Below, in pieces: positions 1 through 8,059 of a stretch of 32,644 nt of DNA (position 1 is its first letter; every line of letters starts with the position of its first letter). The notes beneath the pieces are model-generated. The model saw only the letters and a program-made list of their open reading frames with translations, ran no database searches and had not been told where the DNA came from. The position numbers were made by a program, and so were the translations under genes. The DNA is from CAZACZ01 sp964483695 (lineage in GTDB: Bacteria > Deinococcota > Deinococci > Deinococcales > Trueperaceae). Location: NCBI GenBank assembly GCA_964483695.1, contig CAZACZ010000034.1, positions 1-32,644 of the forward strand, written 5' to 3'.

Positions 1-1136
1 GCCGCGTCGAACAACACCGCGATGGCCTGCGGCGTGTTGAGGTCGTCGTTCATGGCGGCAGCGAAGCGGGCGCGCAACGGTTGGAACACCGCGTCCTCGC
101 GAGGAGCGGCGTCCGGTAGGTCGGCGGCGGCAGCGCGGTGGGCCTCGAGCAGGCGCTTCAGCCCCTGCGCCGAGGCCTGCAGCCCCTCCTCGCTGAAGTC
201 GGAGACGCTGCGGTAGTGGGATCGCAGCATGTGGAAGCGCACCACGATGGGATCGAAGCGCTCGAACAGCTGCTTCAACGTCACGAAGTGCTCCTTGGAC
301 TTCGCCATCTTCTCGCCCTGCAGGGTGATCATGTTCCAGTGCAGCCACACCCGGGCGAACGGCTTGCCCGCCGCTTGCGCCTGCGCGATCTCGCACTCGT
401 GGTGCGGGAAGATCAGGTCGAGCCCACCGCCGTGGATGTCGAACTCGTCGCCGAGGTACTTGGTGCTCATCACCGAGCACTCGAGGTGCCAGCCAGGGAA
501 GCCCTCTCCCCACGGGCTGGGCCAGCGCATGATGTGGCCGGCGTCGGCGTTCTTCCACAGCGCGAAGTCGCGCGGGTCGTCCTTCTCGGAGCGCACCTCG
601 ATGCGCGTTCCCTCCACCAGGTCCTGCGGATCGCGCCCCGAGAGGGCGCCGTAGCCTTCCCAGGCGGAGACGTCGAAGTAGACGCTGCCGTTCCGCTCGT
701 ACGCCATGCCGCGCGCGAGCAGTTCCTTGGTCAACTCGATCTGCTCGACGATGTGCCCCGAGGCGCGCGGGGTGATGCTCGGACGGCGCACGTTGAGCGC
801 GGCCAGCGCGTCGAAGTACGACCAGAAGTACTTCTCCGCTACCTCCATCGGCTCGAGCCGCTCGAGCTTGGCGCGCTTCTCGAGCTTGTCCTCGCCGTAG
901 TCGGCGTCGTCGCTCAGGTGGCCCACGTCGGTGACGTTGGTGACGAAGCGGACTTCGAACCCTTCGTGCTCGAACCACCGACGCAGCACGTCGAACACGA
1001 TGGGGCCGCGGGCGTGGCCGAGGTGCGGCTCCGAGTAGACGGTCGGACCGCAGGAGTAGATGCCCACGCGGCCCGGTACGACGGGCCGGAACGGCTCCTT
1101 GCGGCGAGTCATGGTGTTGTAGAGCTCGAGCGGCAT
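1..1136 (-). CDS. cysS: Cysteinyl-tRNA synthetase (partial, C-terminus beyond the left edge)
   Basis: Class I aminoacyl-tRNA synthetase that charges tRNA-Cys in the cytoplasm. Reading the minus strand from the ATG at 1136 gives MPLELYNTMTRRKEPFRP and then the family motifs. CGPT with the zinc-ligand Cys is at residue 29 and the HIGH-type motif HLGHA is at 38-42. Further on are the LECS and FPHHECE zinc-region motifs and the KMSKS-type loop KMAKS near residue 280. About 378 residues are visible against roughly 460-490 for the family, so only the anticodon-binding C-terminus is missing. The start is supported by GGAGGA five bases upstream (1141-1146). A 214-nt leader separates it from its -10 box and carries a small upstream ORF and a hairpin. 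tRNA-Cys itself is encoded further along the window. Confidence 0.97.
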   Translation of the reverse strand, partial: MPLELYNTMTRRKEPFRPVVPGRVGIYSCGPTVYSEPHLGHARGPIVFDVLRRWFEHEGFEVRFVTNVTDVGHLSDDADYGEDKLEKRAKLERLEPMEVAEKYFWSYFDALAALNVRRPSITPRASGHIVEQIELTKELLARGMAYERNGSVYFDVSAWEGYGALSGRDPQDLVEGTRIEVRSEKDDPRDFALWKNADAGHIMRWPSPWGEGFPGWHLECSVMSTKYLGDEFDIHGGGLDLIFPHHECEIAQAQAAGKPFARVWLHWNMITLQGEKMAKSKEHFVTLKQLFERFDPIVVRFHMLRSHYRSVSDFSEEGLQASAQGLKRLLEAHRAAAADLPDAAPREDAVFQPLRARFAAAMNDDLNTPQAIAVLFDA

Positions 1137-1151
1137 CGGTTCCTCCGAGCG

Positions 1152-1168
1152 CGGGCGTCGAGCGCCCG
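1152..1168 (-). promoter_or_regulatory. Leader hairpin just upstream of the cysS ribosome-binding site
   Basis: CGGGCG and CGCCCG form a perfect 6-bp stem with a 5-nt loop. It lies five bases before the GGAGGA ribosome-binding site of cysS in the mRNA. It could influence ribosome access, but six G/C pairs in such GC-rich DNA can occur by chance. I found no convincing T-box consensus in this leader. Confidence 0.3.
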
Positions 1169-1233
1169 ATCGCATGGACGCCACCAGGTGTGGCGGGATG
1201 GGATAGCTGGGTTGGCGGGAGCCGGCGTGCGTC

Positions 1234-1344
1234 TTAGCGACGGAGGCGACGACATCGCGCCGCGACGATCGAAGCTCCGCCAAGAGCGCGCCGTGCGCCT
1301 GGCCCGAACGCGCCTGCGTCGCGGGGGTTCGGGCGCCATGCCAT
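1234..1344 (-). CDS. Putative leaderless upstream ORF in the cysS leader (36 aa)
   Basis: An ATG at 1344 lies exactly six bases downstream of a TACACT hexamer, the spacing of leaderless genes elsewhere in this window. It opens a 36-codon frame beginning MAWRPNPRDAG and ending ARCRRLRR, then TAA, about 100 nt before the cysS start. The peptide is rich in Arg and Ala and has one Cys four residues from its arginine-rich end. No family is recognised. It may be a translated leader peptide affecting cysS. It may equally be an accidental frame beginning at the transcription start. Confidence 0.3.
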   Translation of the reverse strand: MAWRPNPRDAGAFGPGARRALGGASIVAARCRRLRR

Positions 1345-1350
1345 GGGCGG

Positions 1351-1356
1351 AGTGTA
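1351..1356 (-). promoter_or_regulatory. -10 element TACACT for the cysS transcript
   Basis: TACACT on the minus strand fits the TANNNT -10 consensus. Transcription would start at about 1344, at or next to the ATG of the upstream ORF. No clear -35 element is seen. The divergent yigZ promoter lies about 40 bp away. Confidence 0.5.
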
Positions 1357-1392
1357 GCACGCGCGTGATGCCCGTCCTCGCGTCCGACACGG

Positions 1393-1398
1393 TAGAGT
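1393..1398 (+). promoter_or_regulatory. -10 element TAGAGT of leaderless yigZ-family gene
   Basis: TAGAGT lies six bases before the GTG at 1405 and no Shine-Dalgarno sequence intervenes. This is the leaderless arrangement seen repeatedly in this window. It shares a short divergent intergenic region with the cysS promoter. Confidence 0.5.
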
Positions 1399-1404
1399 CC
1401 GGCC

Positions 1405-2010
1405 GTGGGCTACCGGACCGTCGCGGCACGCGCCGAACACGAGGACGAGGTCCTCGGATCCCGGTTCCTCGCGGCCGCGGCTCCCGTCGCGTCGGTCGAG
1501 GACGCGATGGCGTTGCTCGCCGAGCAACGCAGCGCGCATCCGGACGCGTCGCATCACACCTGGGCCTACCGCGTGGGGCCGCACCAGCGTTTCTCGGACG
1601 ACGGCGAACCGAGCGGCACCGCCGGCCGACCGATCCTCGAGGTGATCCTCAAGCGTGACCTCGACCACGTCGCGGTGGTGGTGGTGCGCGTCTTCGGCGG
1701 TCGCAAGCTGGGTGCGGGCGGCCTGGTGCGCGCCTACGGGGGCGCCGCTGCGCGCGCGCTCGACGCGGCTGGGGTACGCGAGGTGGTCGACATGGCGCGG
1801 TTCGTCGTCCGCGCGCCGTTCGCCGATGTCGACGCGGTACTGCGCACCCTCGACGCCACCACCGGACTGGGACGTGGTCACGCCGACTACGACGCCACCG
1901 GCCTGGTAGTCGAGGTGACGCTTCCCGAGACCGCAGTGCACGCCCTATCGGAGCGATTGCAGGCCGTCACGCGCGGCGGCGCCCGTCTGGCCCGGCTTGC
2001 CGGCGCTTGA
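1405..2010 (+). CDS. YigZ/IMPACT-family protein
   Basis: 201 aa, starting at GTG. The N-terminal domain shows the UPF0029/IMPACT signature. SRFLAA is near residues 19-24 and HHTWAYRVG near 51-59. SDDGEPSGTAGRPIL follows at about 64-78, then VFGGRKLGAGGLVRAYGGAA at about 98-117. A smaller C-terminal domain, as in E. coli YigZ, completes the usual length of about 200 aa. The family has been linked to translation regulation (eukaryotic IMPACT binds GCN1), but the bacterial role is unsettled. The start follows from the -10 box six bases upstream. It reads away from cysS and is followed after 71 nt by a lipoprotein gene that may be co-transcribed. Confidence 0.9.
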   Translation: MGYRTVAARAEHEDEVLGSRFLAAAAPVASVEDAMALLAEQRSAHPDASHHTWAYRVGPHQRFSDDGEPSGTAGRPILEVILKRDLDHVAVVVVRVFGGRKLGAGGLVRAYGGAAARALDAAGVREVVDMARFVVRAPFADVDAVLRTLDATTGLGRGHADYDATGLVVEVTLPETAVHALSERLQAVTRGGARLARLAGA

Positions 2011-2081
2011 GCCGCCGTGGTTCAGCGTCCGATGAATCGCCCCTCACCGGTGCCCTCCAGCCGAGATGGCACGATGGGGCC

Positions 2082-2702
2082 ATGACGAGGAACCGTATCC
2101 GTGCGTCGATCGGGCTGATGACCATCGTGCTCGCCGCTGCCGCCTGCGTCCCCAGGCAGGAAGCCCCGGCGAAGCCGCTGGTGGCCATCCTGAACGCTCC
2201 GACCCAGTCGGTCTTGGCGGGGAGCGCGGAAGGCGTGCAACAGGAACTCGAGCGGGACGCCGCCGCCCCGTTCGCGATGGTCAGTCCGTTCACCATGCGG
2301 TTCCTGGAGTCGCACACCGACCTGTTCCACAGCCGCGCCGCGCCCGGCGCCGCCCGCATCGCCAGGGCGCAGGGCGCCGCCTTGGCGGTGATGGTGGCGG
2401 CACCCGTGCTGGAGCGCAACGTCACCGTGTCCAACGACACCAGCAGACGCCGCATCGACGTCCAAGTGGCGCTGGAGGCACAGGTGGTGGACCCGCGCAC
2501 CGACGCCGTGGTTCAGGTGCTGCGCACCCGCACCTTCCACGGTTCCCGCGTCGAGGCGAACGACACGCCGCTACCGCCCGTGGCGGACGACCCCACGGTC
2601 GCGAGCCTGCGCGACGATGCCGTGCCCGAACTCGCCGCGGCGATCCGCGCCGAGCTCCCGTACCTGATCCGCCAGTTGCTCATCGGAAGTAGCGGCGGAT
2701 GA
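2082..2702 (+). CDS. Putative lipoprotein of unknown function
   Basis: 206 aa from the ATG at 2082. An upstream in-frame ATG at 2007 would place about 25 non-signal residues before the signal peptide, so it is rejected. The N-terminus is MTRNRIRASIGLMTIVLAA followed by AAC, a signal peptide with a lipobox-like Cys at residue 22. The mature part begins VPRQEAP. It reads as a soluble alpha/beta domain with repeated LDVQVALEAQVVD-type strands, and I do not recognise the family. It probably sits on the periplasmic face of a membrane. Its last 23 bases overlap tail-to-tail with the convergent gene ending at 2680. No strong promoter is visible in the 71-nt gap after the yigZ-family gene. Confidence 0.75.
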   Translation: MTRNRIRASIGLMTIVLAAAACVPRQEAPAKPLVAILNAPTQSVLAGSAEGVQQELERDAAAPFAMVSPFTMRFLESHTDLFHSRAAPGAARIARAQGAALAVMVAAPVLERNVTVSNDTSRRRIDVQVALEAQVVDPRTDAVVQVLRTRTFHGSRVEANDTPLPPVADDPTVASLRDDAVPELAAAIRAELPYLIRQLLIGSSGG

Positions 2703-4116
2703 TCTCCTGATACGACAGCGGGATGTCCCCCTCCGTGAGGGCATCCTCGACCGCCGTGCGGTACGGCGCGAAGCTGGTGCCGGCGGGCAGTTCCACCTCG
2801 TCCTCGCCGGGTAGGCGCACCGTGCCGGCCGACGACTCGGGCCCCTCGCCCAGGACGCCCGGGAGGAGATCGGGGGCTCCGGTCGAGTCCTCGTCCAGGG
2901 CGCCCGCTGCCTGCGGCGCTCCAGGACCCCCACCCGCGTCACCGACGCCCTCGCCCCCCTCGTCGCCGCCTACGTCGGCACCGGACGCGCCTTCGCCGCG
3001 GTCGCCGGCGCCTTCACCCTCGGACTGCTCGGGGAACGGCGTGCCCTCGGGCTCACCGGCGCCGGCCTGTCGCGGTCCCTGCTCGCCGGCCCCGCCACCG
3101 TCGTCGCCCGCCGACTCCGCGGCGGCCTCGCCCTCGGCGTCGCTTTCGGCGTCCGTCGGTTCGCCGGCCGCCGCGGCCGGTTCGCCTCCCTCTCCCGAAG
3201 CCGCCTCGCTGCCTTCCTGCGGACCGGAGCCCTGGGGCGCACCCTGCGGGGCCCGCTGCGGAGCGGTCTGCTGACCCGGTGGTGGCGTGCCCTGCGGTCC
3301 GCCGCCCGCCTGCTCGCCCGAACCGCTGCCGTCGCCCGCCGAGTCCTGCGGCCGCTCGCGCAGCGAATCGAGGAAGCGCGACAGCGGCGCTTGCGAGGGG
3401 ATGTCGCCGCCCGGCGGGGCCGCTGCTTCGCCTTCGGCGCTGCCTTCGTCTTCGGAACCGGCGTCGTCCGGCTCCTCGGCTCGCCCAGGTGCTTCGGGAG
3501 GAGGGAGCAGGTCCTCGCCGCCGCTTCCCCCCGCGACGGGCTCGTCCCCGCTCGGCGCCGGACTCCCCACGGCCTGGCCTCCGGACGTCGCGCTAGGGCC
3601 GAGCGGCGTCGCGGCCGGGAGCAGCAGCAACCCGAGCGCGACCGCCACGGGCGGTAGCCACCAGGCCGGCAGGTCCGGCAGGCGCACGCCGCGCACGTCG
3701 CTCCGCGCGCGCCGTACCACGGCGGCTCGCAGCCCGTACGGGTCGACGTCGTGGGTGGCGAGGCCGGCCGTCGAGGGCGTAGCGGCCGCCGAAGGTTCGC
3801 GCTCCTGGCGTGCCAGGATCTCGAGTGCGGTCTCGTACGCCAAGCCGGTCTGGTCGCGGATCGCGCGGATGGCGCGCTCCTGTTGGCGGAACACGGGCAG
3901 CGCTGCACCGACGGCGAACGCCAAGGCGACCAAGCCGGCACGCACCGGGGTCGAGACCGGCAACGCCAGGCTCAGCGACGACACGACCAGCGCCGCCACC
4001 GCCCCGCGCAGGAGGCGCCGGTCCCAGCTCGTGCGCTGCGCGATGCGGCGGTGCAACCGGAACGCCTCGTCGAGGGTCAACTCGCCCCGCGTGCGACGAC
4101 GACTGGCGCCGATCAT
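2680..4116 (-). CDS. Membrane protein with a long low-complexity Gly/Glu/Ala/Pro/Ser region
   Basis: 478 aa. The start at 4116 overlaps the previous stop as ATGA. Two membrane segments lie near residues 38-75 (AVAALVVSSLSLALPVST and GLVALAFAVGAALPVF), with a third near 155-175 (WWLPPVAVALGLLLLPAA). About 250 residues of acidic, Gly/Ala/Pro/Gln-rich low-complexity sequence follow. The conserved-looking tail includes AGTSFAPYRTAVEDAL and ends IPLSYQEIIRRYFR. A Y-x-x-(I/V)-R-x-YF tail is familiar from membrane proteins near MoxR/DUF58/BatA loci, including DUF4175-like ones, but no such ATPase gene is in view. It is the last cistron of a three-gene operon and probably works in the envelope with the two upstream products. 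The function is unknown. Confidence 0.75.
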   Translation of the reverse strand: MIGASRRRTRGELTLDEAFRLHRRIAQRTSWDRRLLRGAVAALVVSSLSLALPVSTPVRAGLVALAFAVGAALPVFRQQERAIRAIRDQTGLAYETALEILARQEREPSAAATPSTAGLATHDVDPYGLRAAVVRRARSDVRGVRLPDLPAWWLPPVAVALGLLLLPAATPLGPSATSGGQAVGSPAPSGDEPVAGGSGGEDLLPPPEAPGRAEEPDDAGSEDEGSAEGEAAAPPGGDIPSQAPLSRFLDSLRERPQDSAGDGSGSGEQAGGGPQGTPPPGQQTAPQRAPQGAPQGSGPQEGSEAASGEGGEPAAAAGEPTDAESDAEGEAAAESAGDDGGGAGEQGPRQAGAGEPEGTPFPEQSEGEGAGDRGEGASGADVGGDEGGEGVGDAGGGPGAPQAAGALDEDSTGAPDLLPGVLGEGPESSAGTVRLPGEDEVELPAGTSFAPYRTAVEDALTEGDIPLSYQEIIRRYFR

Positions 4117-4781
4117 GGCTGGGCACCCCGCCTCGCGCCGGCGCGCTTCGACGCGCGCACCAGGGCGGCCACGACGGCAACGGAGGCCGACGCGGTGACC
4201 ACCAGGTACGGCAGCGCCACGCGCACCGCCGCTGCCCAAGGGTTGAACACGGTCTGGCCGATGACGATGTCGAACCACGCCGCGCCCGCCAAGGACGCGA
4301 GCACCAGCACCGGGACGATCATGCCGAACCGGATGGCGCGGCCCACCCACCCGAGCCCCATGCCCAGGCCGTAGAAGGCCGTCACGGTGAGCAGCGGCGA
4401 GGCCAGCGACCACACGACGTCCACGCTCGGGAAGCTTGCGGCGTGGGTGGCGGCCTCGAACGGAGCCGAGAGCAGCACCAGGGCGATCAGGGCGCCCAGC
4501 GTGGCGCTGGCTTCGCCGCTCCACTCCGGGCGCGGCTCGTCCACGTCGCGGCTCTTCGTCGGTCGGGAGGCGGCGCCCATCACGGCTCCGAAGCCGGCGG
4601 CCGCTACCGCAAGCAGCGCGGAGCGCACCGGCGCCAGCGAGAACCACGCCTCGTTCACCGTGCTGCCGCCGCTAGGCCACCGCACGGCCAGCACGAACCC
4701 CATCACGGCGAAGATCGCCACCAGGACCTGGATCATGTCGGGGCGCCGGAGCCGCTCGGCGACGCGGGCAACGGAGTTCAT
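4113..4781 (-). CDS. Six-helix integral membrane protein, unknown
   Basis: 222 aa, starting MNSVARVAERLRRPDMIQ. Six hydrophobic segments can be read: IQVLVAIFAVMGFVLAV; ALLAVAAAGFGAVMGAA; ATLGALIALVLLSA; a long one around LLTVTAFYGLGMGLGWVG; GMIVPVLVLASLAGAAW; and YLVVTASASVAVVAALV. No family is recognised. Its ATG overlaps the stop of the upstream gene (ATGA at 4778-4781), and its own stop overlaps the next start in the same way. The three products are therefore likely made in a coupled ratio and may form one membrane complex. Confidence 0.75.
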   Translation of the reverse strand: MNSVARVAERLRRPDMIQVLVAIFAVMGFVLAVRWPSGGSTVNEAWFSLAPVRSALLAVAAAGFGAVMGAASRPTKSRDVDEPRPEWSGEASATLGALIALVLLSAPFEAATHAASFPSVDVVWSLASPLLTVTAFYGLGMGLGWVGRAIRFGMIVPVLVLASLAGAAWFDIVIGQTVFNPWAAAVRVALPYLVVTASASVAVVAALVRASKRAGARRGAQP

Positions 4782-6316
4782 AAGGACGGTCCCGTCGGCG
4801 CACGCAACGAAGGCCCGACGATCCACGTCGTGCAGACGCGGTCGCAATCGGATCTGGCGAGCACCGTACCGTCCGGCAACAACGGGATGAGCTGCGCGTG
4901 GAGGGGAGGAAGCACCGCGTCCTCGGTCATGGTCGCGCGGCGTAGCGCTCCTGGAGCGAGGTCCCCTTGGGGCCCGAGACCGACCACGTGCACGTCGAGC
5001 AGCGGGCTCGTCCCGTGGTTGGCGAGGGTGCCGTCGACGAAGCGGAGTGGGGCGTCTTCCAGCACCGGCGGCAACGCCAGCACCACCGAGCGCCAGCGTT
5101 CGACCGCGAAGTGGGCGCCGGCATCGTCGATGCGGTAGGCACGCAGCGTGAGCGGGCGCGCCGGGGTGGGAACGTCGATGGTGGCCGCGGGCAAGGTGAG
5201 CACTTCGCGCGTCTCGGTCACCAGGGCCAGCGGGCCCCCCGCGATGGCGAGCCGTTCGCCACCCGTGATCTGCGGGGCCGCGGGCCGGAGCACGCGCCAG
5301 CCGGCCAGCGACAGCAGCGTCGCCACGGCGACGGCGGCTACCAGGCCCGGGGCGCCCATCCAGCGCACCAGCGACACCACCACCAGGGCGAACACCAGCG
5401 CCGCCGCCAACACCGCCTGCTGCGACAAGGGCGTCGGGAGGTCCACCAGTGGCTCTGCTACGACGGCGGCGACCAACGTGTCGCGTTCGGGACGGTAGGC
5501 AGCGGCCACCGCTCCGGCCACCGTTGCCACGTCGGCGTCCACCCGCATGACGACCCCAGCACCGAGACGCGTGGTCGGACCGTCGGTCAACCAACCCAAC
5601 TCCGCGTGGCTCGGCGGCAGGGTCCCCGCCAGCACCACCACCGCTCCGCCCGCGGCCGCGGCGGCCACCGACTCGAGGCGCGGTGCGGCCACCGAGCCGT
5701 CGATGACCAGGCTCCGGACCCCGTCGTACGCGGCAACGCGCTCCGGGAGATCGGAGGCGGCGACGTCCACCAAGCGAGCGGCGTCGCCGAAGCCGGCACG
5801 GTAACGACCCGGGTCGGCGCTGAGCAGCAGGTCGAGCGCGCGTTCGTCCTGTTCCCGTGCGCTCAGCGAACCGCTGGCGAGTACCTGGTCGTTCGTCGCG
5901 AGGCTCCACGTCAGGGTGCGGAACGTAGGGAGGTAGAGATCGTCCTCGAACACGCTCGCCCCGGCACCGCCGCCTACGCTGCGTTCGACCACCAGCGGCA
6001 CCTCGCCGCGCCGCAGGGTGCCCTGGTCGATGCGGATGGTGAGCACCGCGGCCGGGACGTCGCGCACCGTAAGACGGATCGGGTTCCAGGCATCCGCCAC
6101 CGGGTTGCCGGCGATGCCGAGTTCGAGGCGAACGGCGTCGATCGCCTGTGCAGAAGCCTGGGGCGGCAGCAGCGCCACGAGGAGCGCCGCGACCAGCGGA
6201 GCGAGACCCCACCGATGGCGCTGCGCCCACCGCAGTCGCGCAGAGCGACGGCGCCGTGTCCGGCGCTGGGGCCACGAACGGCCCGCCGTGCGTCGAGGAA
6301 GCTGGGCTGCTCGCAT
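4778..6316 (-). CDS. Exported membrane-anchored protein with a GATase-like domain, first gene of the operon
   Basis: 512 aa. A basic N-region of about 35 residues precedes the hydrophobic stretch APLVAALLVALLPPQASAQA, a signal peptide. A beta-rich domain follows. At about residues 165-235 comes a segment of the type LPERVAAYDGVRSLVIDG then GGAVVVLAG, which resembles the glutamine-amidotransferase-like fold found in proteins encoded beside DUF58/vWA genes. Two membrane segments lie near 320-365 (VLAAALVFALVVVSLV and LVAAVAVATLLSLAG), and a C-terminal domain contains two Cys in SDCDRVC. Stop and next start overlap (ATGA). A TATACT -10 lies ten bases before the ATG, so the mRNA would have almost no leader. 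The function is unknown. Confidence 0.75.
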   Translation of the reverse strand: MRAAQLPRRTAGRSWPQRRTRRRRSARLRWAQRHRWGLAPLVAALLVALLPPQASAQAIDAVRLELGIAGNPVADAWNPIRLTVRDVPAAVLTIRIDQGTLRRGEVPLVVERSVGGGAGASVFEDDLYLPTFRTLTWSLATNDQVLASGSLSAREQDERALDLLLSADPGRYRAGFGDAARLVDVAASDLPERVAAYDGVRSLVIDGSVAAPRLESVAAAAAGGAVVVLAGTLPPSHAELGWLTDGPTTRLGAGVVMRVDADVATVAGAVAAAYRPERDTLVAAVVAEPLVDLPTPLSQQAVLAAALVFALVVVSLVRWMGAPGLVAAVAVATLLSLAGWRVLRPAAPQITGGERLAIAGGPLALVTETREVLTLPAATIDVPTPARPLTLRAYRIDDAGAHFAVERWRSVVLALPPVLEDAPLRFVDGTLANHGTSPLLDVHVVGLGPQGDLAPGALRRATMTEDAVLPPLHAQLIPLLPDGTVLARSDCDRVCTTWIVGPSLRAPTGPSL

Positions 6317-6326
6317 CGTCGGCTGG

Positions 6327-6332
6327 AGTATA
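6327..6332 (-). promoter_or_regulatory. -10 element TATACT of the three-gene membrane operon
   Basis: TATACT on the minus strand lies ten bases before the ATG at 6316. Transcription would start only a few bases before the start codon. No clear -35 is visible. Confidence 0.5.
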
Positions 6333-6371
6333 CGCGCCCCGAGCGCGAGAACACGTGGTCTCTAGGTGGAT

Positions 6372-6501
6372 GCCGCCATCCCCGCCCCTCAGTCCCCGGC
6401 CACCGCCCCGACGCTCGGCAGGACGTAGATGATGGCGCCGCCATCCCCGCTGCTCAGTCCCCGGCCACCGCCCCGACGCTCGGCACGACGTAGATGATGG
6501 C
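6372..6501. repeat. Two tandem 65-bp copies duplicating the 3' end of the phosphodiester-glycosidase gene
   Basis: Copies at 6372-6436 and 6437-6501 match at 62 of 65 positions. The copy at 6437-6501 spans the last codons and stop of the neighbouring minus-strand gene. The other lies just past the stop and, read on the minus strand, still encodes AIIYVLPSVGAVAGD and a stop (the real gene has AIIYVVPSVGAVAGD). The unit is not a multiple of three. This looks like a local slippage or recombination duplication that left the reading frame intact. Confidence 0.92.
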
Positions 6502-7998
6502 GCTAGCGACTCGCCGTTCCGTGACGCGGTTCATCACCTGGCCGTCCACCACCAGCGTGGTGCTGCTGCCGCTGTCGAGGCGCATGGCGTCCTGCGCCCC
6601 CAGCGAGAGGAACAGCGGCACCAAGTCCGGCGCGCGCATCCGCTCGGCCACCACCAGCAGCACCTCGCCCGCGGCGGTGATGCCGACGGCCGCCTGCTGC
6701 GTGAGCCCGTCGAGGATGCGCTGGCCGGAAGCGAACCCTTCCAGGTCGGGCCGGTAGGCGGGTAGGCCGTCCTTCACCAGCAACGGGCCGGCCTCGACGG
6801 CGTAGCGCGCGGCCTGGAACGCCGCCGGTTCGAGGCGGGTGTCGAGGATGACGGCGTCGCCTCGATCGAGCAGGGCCAGCTCCCGCACCTGGGGCGGGTA
6901 GACCAGCGCGTAGCCGCCCTCGGGCACGCGCCGCGGTCCGACCATGTTCTCCACCACGTGCCCGTCTTGCACCACCAGCACCCCTCGGGTGGGCGGACCG
7001 GCCAGCGCGCCCGCGGACGTCACGACCGCCACCCCGTCGTCGCCGAGCGCACCCACGTCGATGCGGCCGTACGCCGTGTGCAAGCGCACGTCGGCGCGCA
7101 AGCGGTCGATGACGGTGCCGGTGGGACCGAAGGCGATGCTGGCTCGGTTACGGCTGGGTAGCGAGATCAACCCGTGATCCACGAGCAGGTAGCCGATGGC
7201 GGCGAACGTGGTGGTGTCGAAGTACCCCGCGTTGATGGCCACCAGGGCGCCGGACGCCAGGTCACGCACGGTCCGTGGCGTGCGGTCCCCGCCTACCACG
7301 CGGAACTCACCGGCAGCGCCGGCGATCCGGATGACGTGCACCACGCTGCCACCTTCGGGCGTTGGCGCGAGCACCCGTTGGTACCGCACGCCCGGCGCCA
7401 CCTCCCGGTCTTCCTCGGCGACCTGAGCGTCGTAGCGCGGCACCACGTCGATCACCAGCCGCGTCGGGGTCGCCAAGGGGAAGACGTCGTACGACAGGGC
7501 CGGGCCGGACAGACGGACGTGCGTCCCGGTGGCGTCGGCGGAGAGATCGAGCGCGACACCCGCCACGTCCTCGGGAACGCCGGCCGGGAGCAGCACCGGC
7601 GGCAAGGTCAGCTCGAGGACGCCGCCAGCCTCCACCTCGCCCTTGCGCCGAAGGCCTTCCAAGGTGGCGGCGTCGAGACTCGGCAGGTCGAGGACGATGC
7701 GGACCTCGACGTCGCCGCCCACGCGTACCGCCTCGAGGCGCGGCGTGCGCACGCCGAGCGCGTCGAGCACCTCCGCGCCGACGTAGGCCACGCCGTCGAC
7801 GACGACGGGGGGCGGCGCGTCGAGGTGCGGCTGCCACCCGAGGCCGAACACGTAGCTGCGCTCCTGGCCCTCGGCGCGCACCGTGACCGCGTCGGGGCCG
7901 ACGTCGACGATCCCACCCGGAAGGGCGTAGAGCGCGGCATCTTCGGCTCGAGCGAGGGGAAGGACCAGGGCCAGGGCGAACAGGGCGAGGCGACGCAT
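6454..7998 (-). CDS. Secreted phosphodiester glycosidase-domain protein (NAGPA/DUF2233 type)
   Basis: 514 aa with signal peptide MRRLALFALALVLPLARA. The N-terminal half (about 25-200) contains VVVDGVAYVGAEVLDALGV and a beta-rich segment resembling copper-amine-oxidase-N-like or AMIN-like envelope-binding modules. From about 225 onward it matches the phosphodiester-glycosidase fold: LVAINAGYFDTTTFAAIGYL, AVEAGPLLVKDG, QQAAVGITAAGEVLLVVAE and the C-terminal LDSGSSTTLVVDG. Family members hydrolyse or bind sugar phosphodiester or cell-wall glycan linkages; the bacterial substrate is usually unknown. It is expected to act outside the inner membrane. Its 3' end is duplicated in tandem. GAGACT seven bases before the ATG is a weak -10 candidate. 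Confidence 0.87.
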   Translation of the reverse strand: MRRLALFALALVLPLARAEDAALYALPGGIVDVGPDAVTVRAEGQERSYVFGLGWQPHLDAPPPVVVDGVAYVGAEVLDALGVRTPRLEAVRVGGDVEVRIVLDLPSLDAATLEGLRRKGEVEAGGVLELTLPPVLLPAGVPEDVAGVALDLSADATGTHVRLSGPALSYDVFPLATPTRLVIDVVPRYDAQVAEEDREVAPGVRYQRVLAPTPEGGSVVHVIRIAGAAGEFRVVGGDRTPRTVRDLASGALVAINAGYFDTTTFAAIGYLLVDHGLISLPSRNRASIAFGPTGTVIDRLRADVRLHTAYGRIDVGALGDDGVAVVTSAGALAGPPTRGVLVVQDGHVVENMVGPRRVPEGGYALVYPPQVRELALLDRGDAVILDTRLEPAAFQAARYAVEAGPLLVKDGLPAYRPDLEGFASGQRILDGLTQQAAVGITAAGEVLLVVAERMRAPDLVPLFLSLGAQDAMRLDSGSSTTLVVDGQVMNRVTERRVASAIIYVVPSVGAVAGD

Positions 7999-8059
7999 CG
8001 ACCCGAGTCTCGCAAGCGGCGTGCTGAATTCGATGAGACCCGCGGCGCGGACGGGCGCG

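Noticed and set aside
1137..1233. T-box riboswitch in the cysS leader
   Set aside because: A GGTGGC segment recalls the T-box core, but the AAnnnAGGGTGGnACCGCG consensus and an antiterminator pair could not be found.
138..1658. 506-aa plus-strand open frame
   Set aside because: It is antisense to cysS and partly to the yigZ-family gene, lacks any motif, and cysS on the other strand shows all synthetase signatures.
2007..2081. N-terminal extension of the lipoprotein at 2082
   Set aside because: It would bury the signal peptide 25 residues in. The downstream ATG gives a proper lipoprotein signal.
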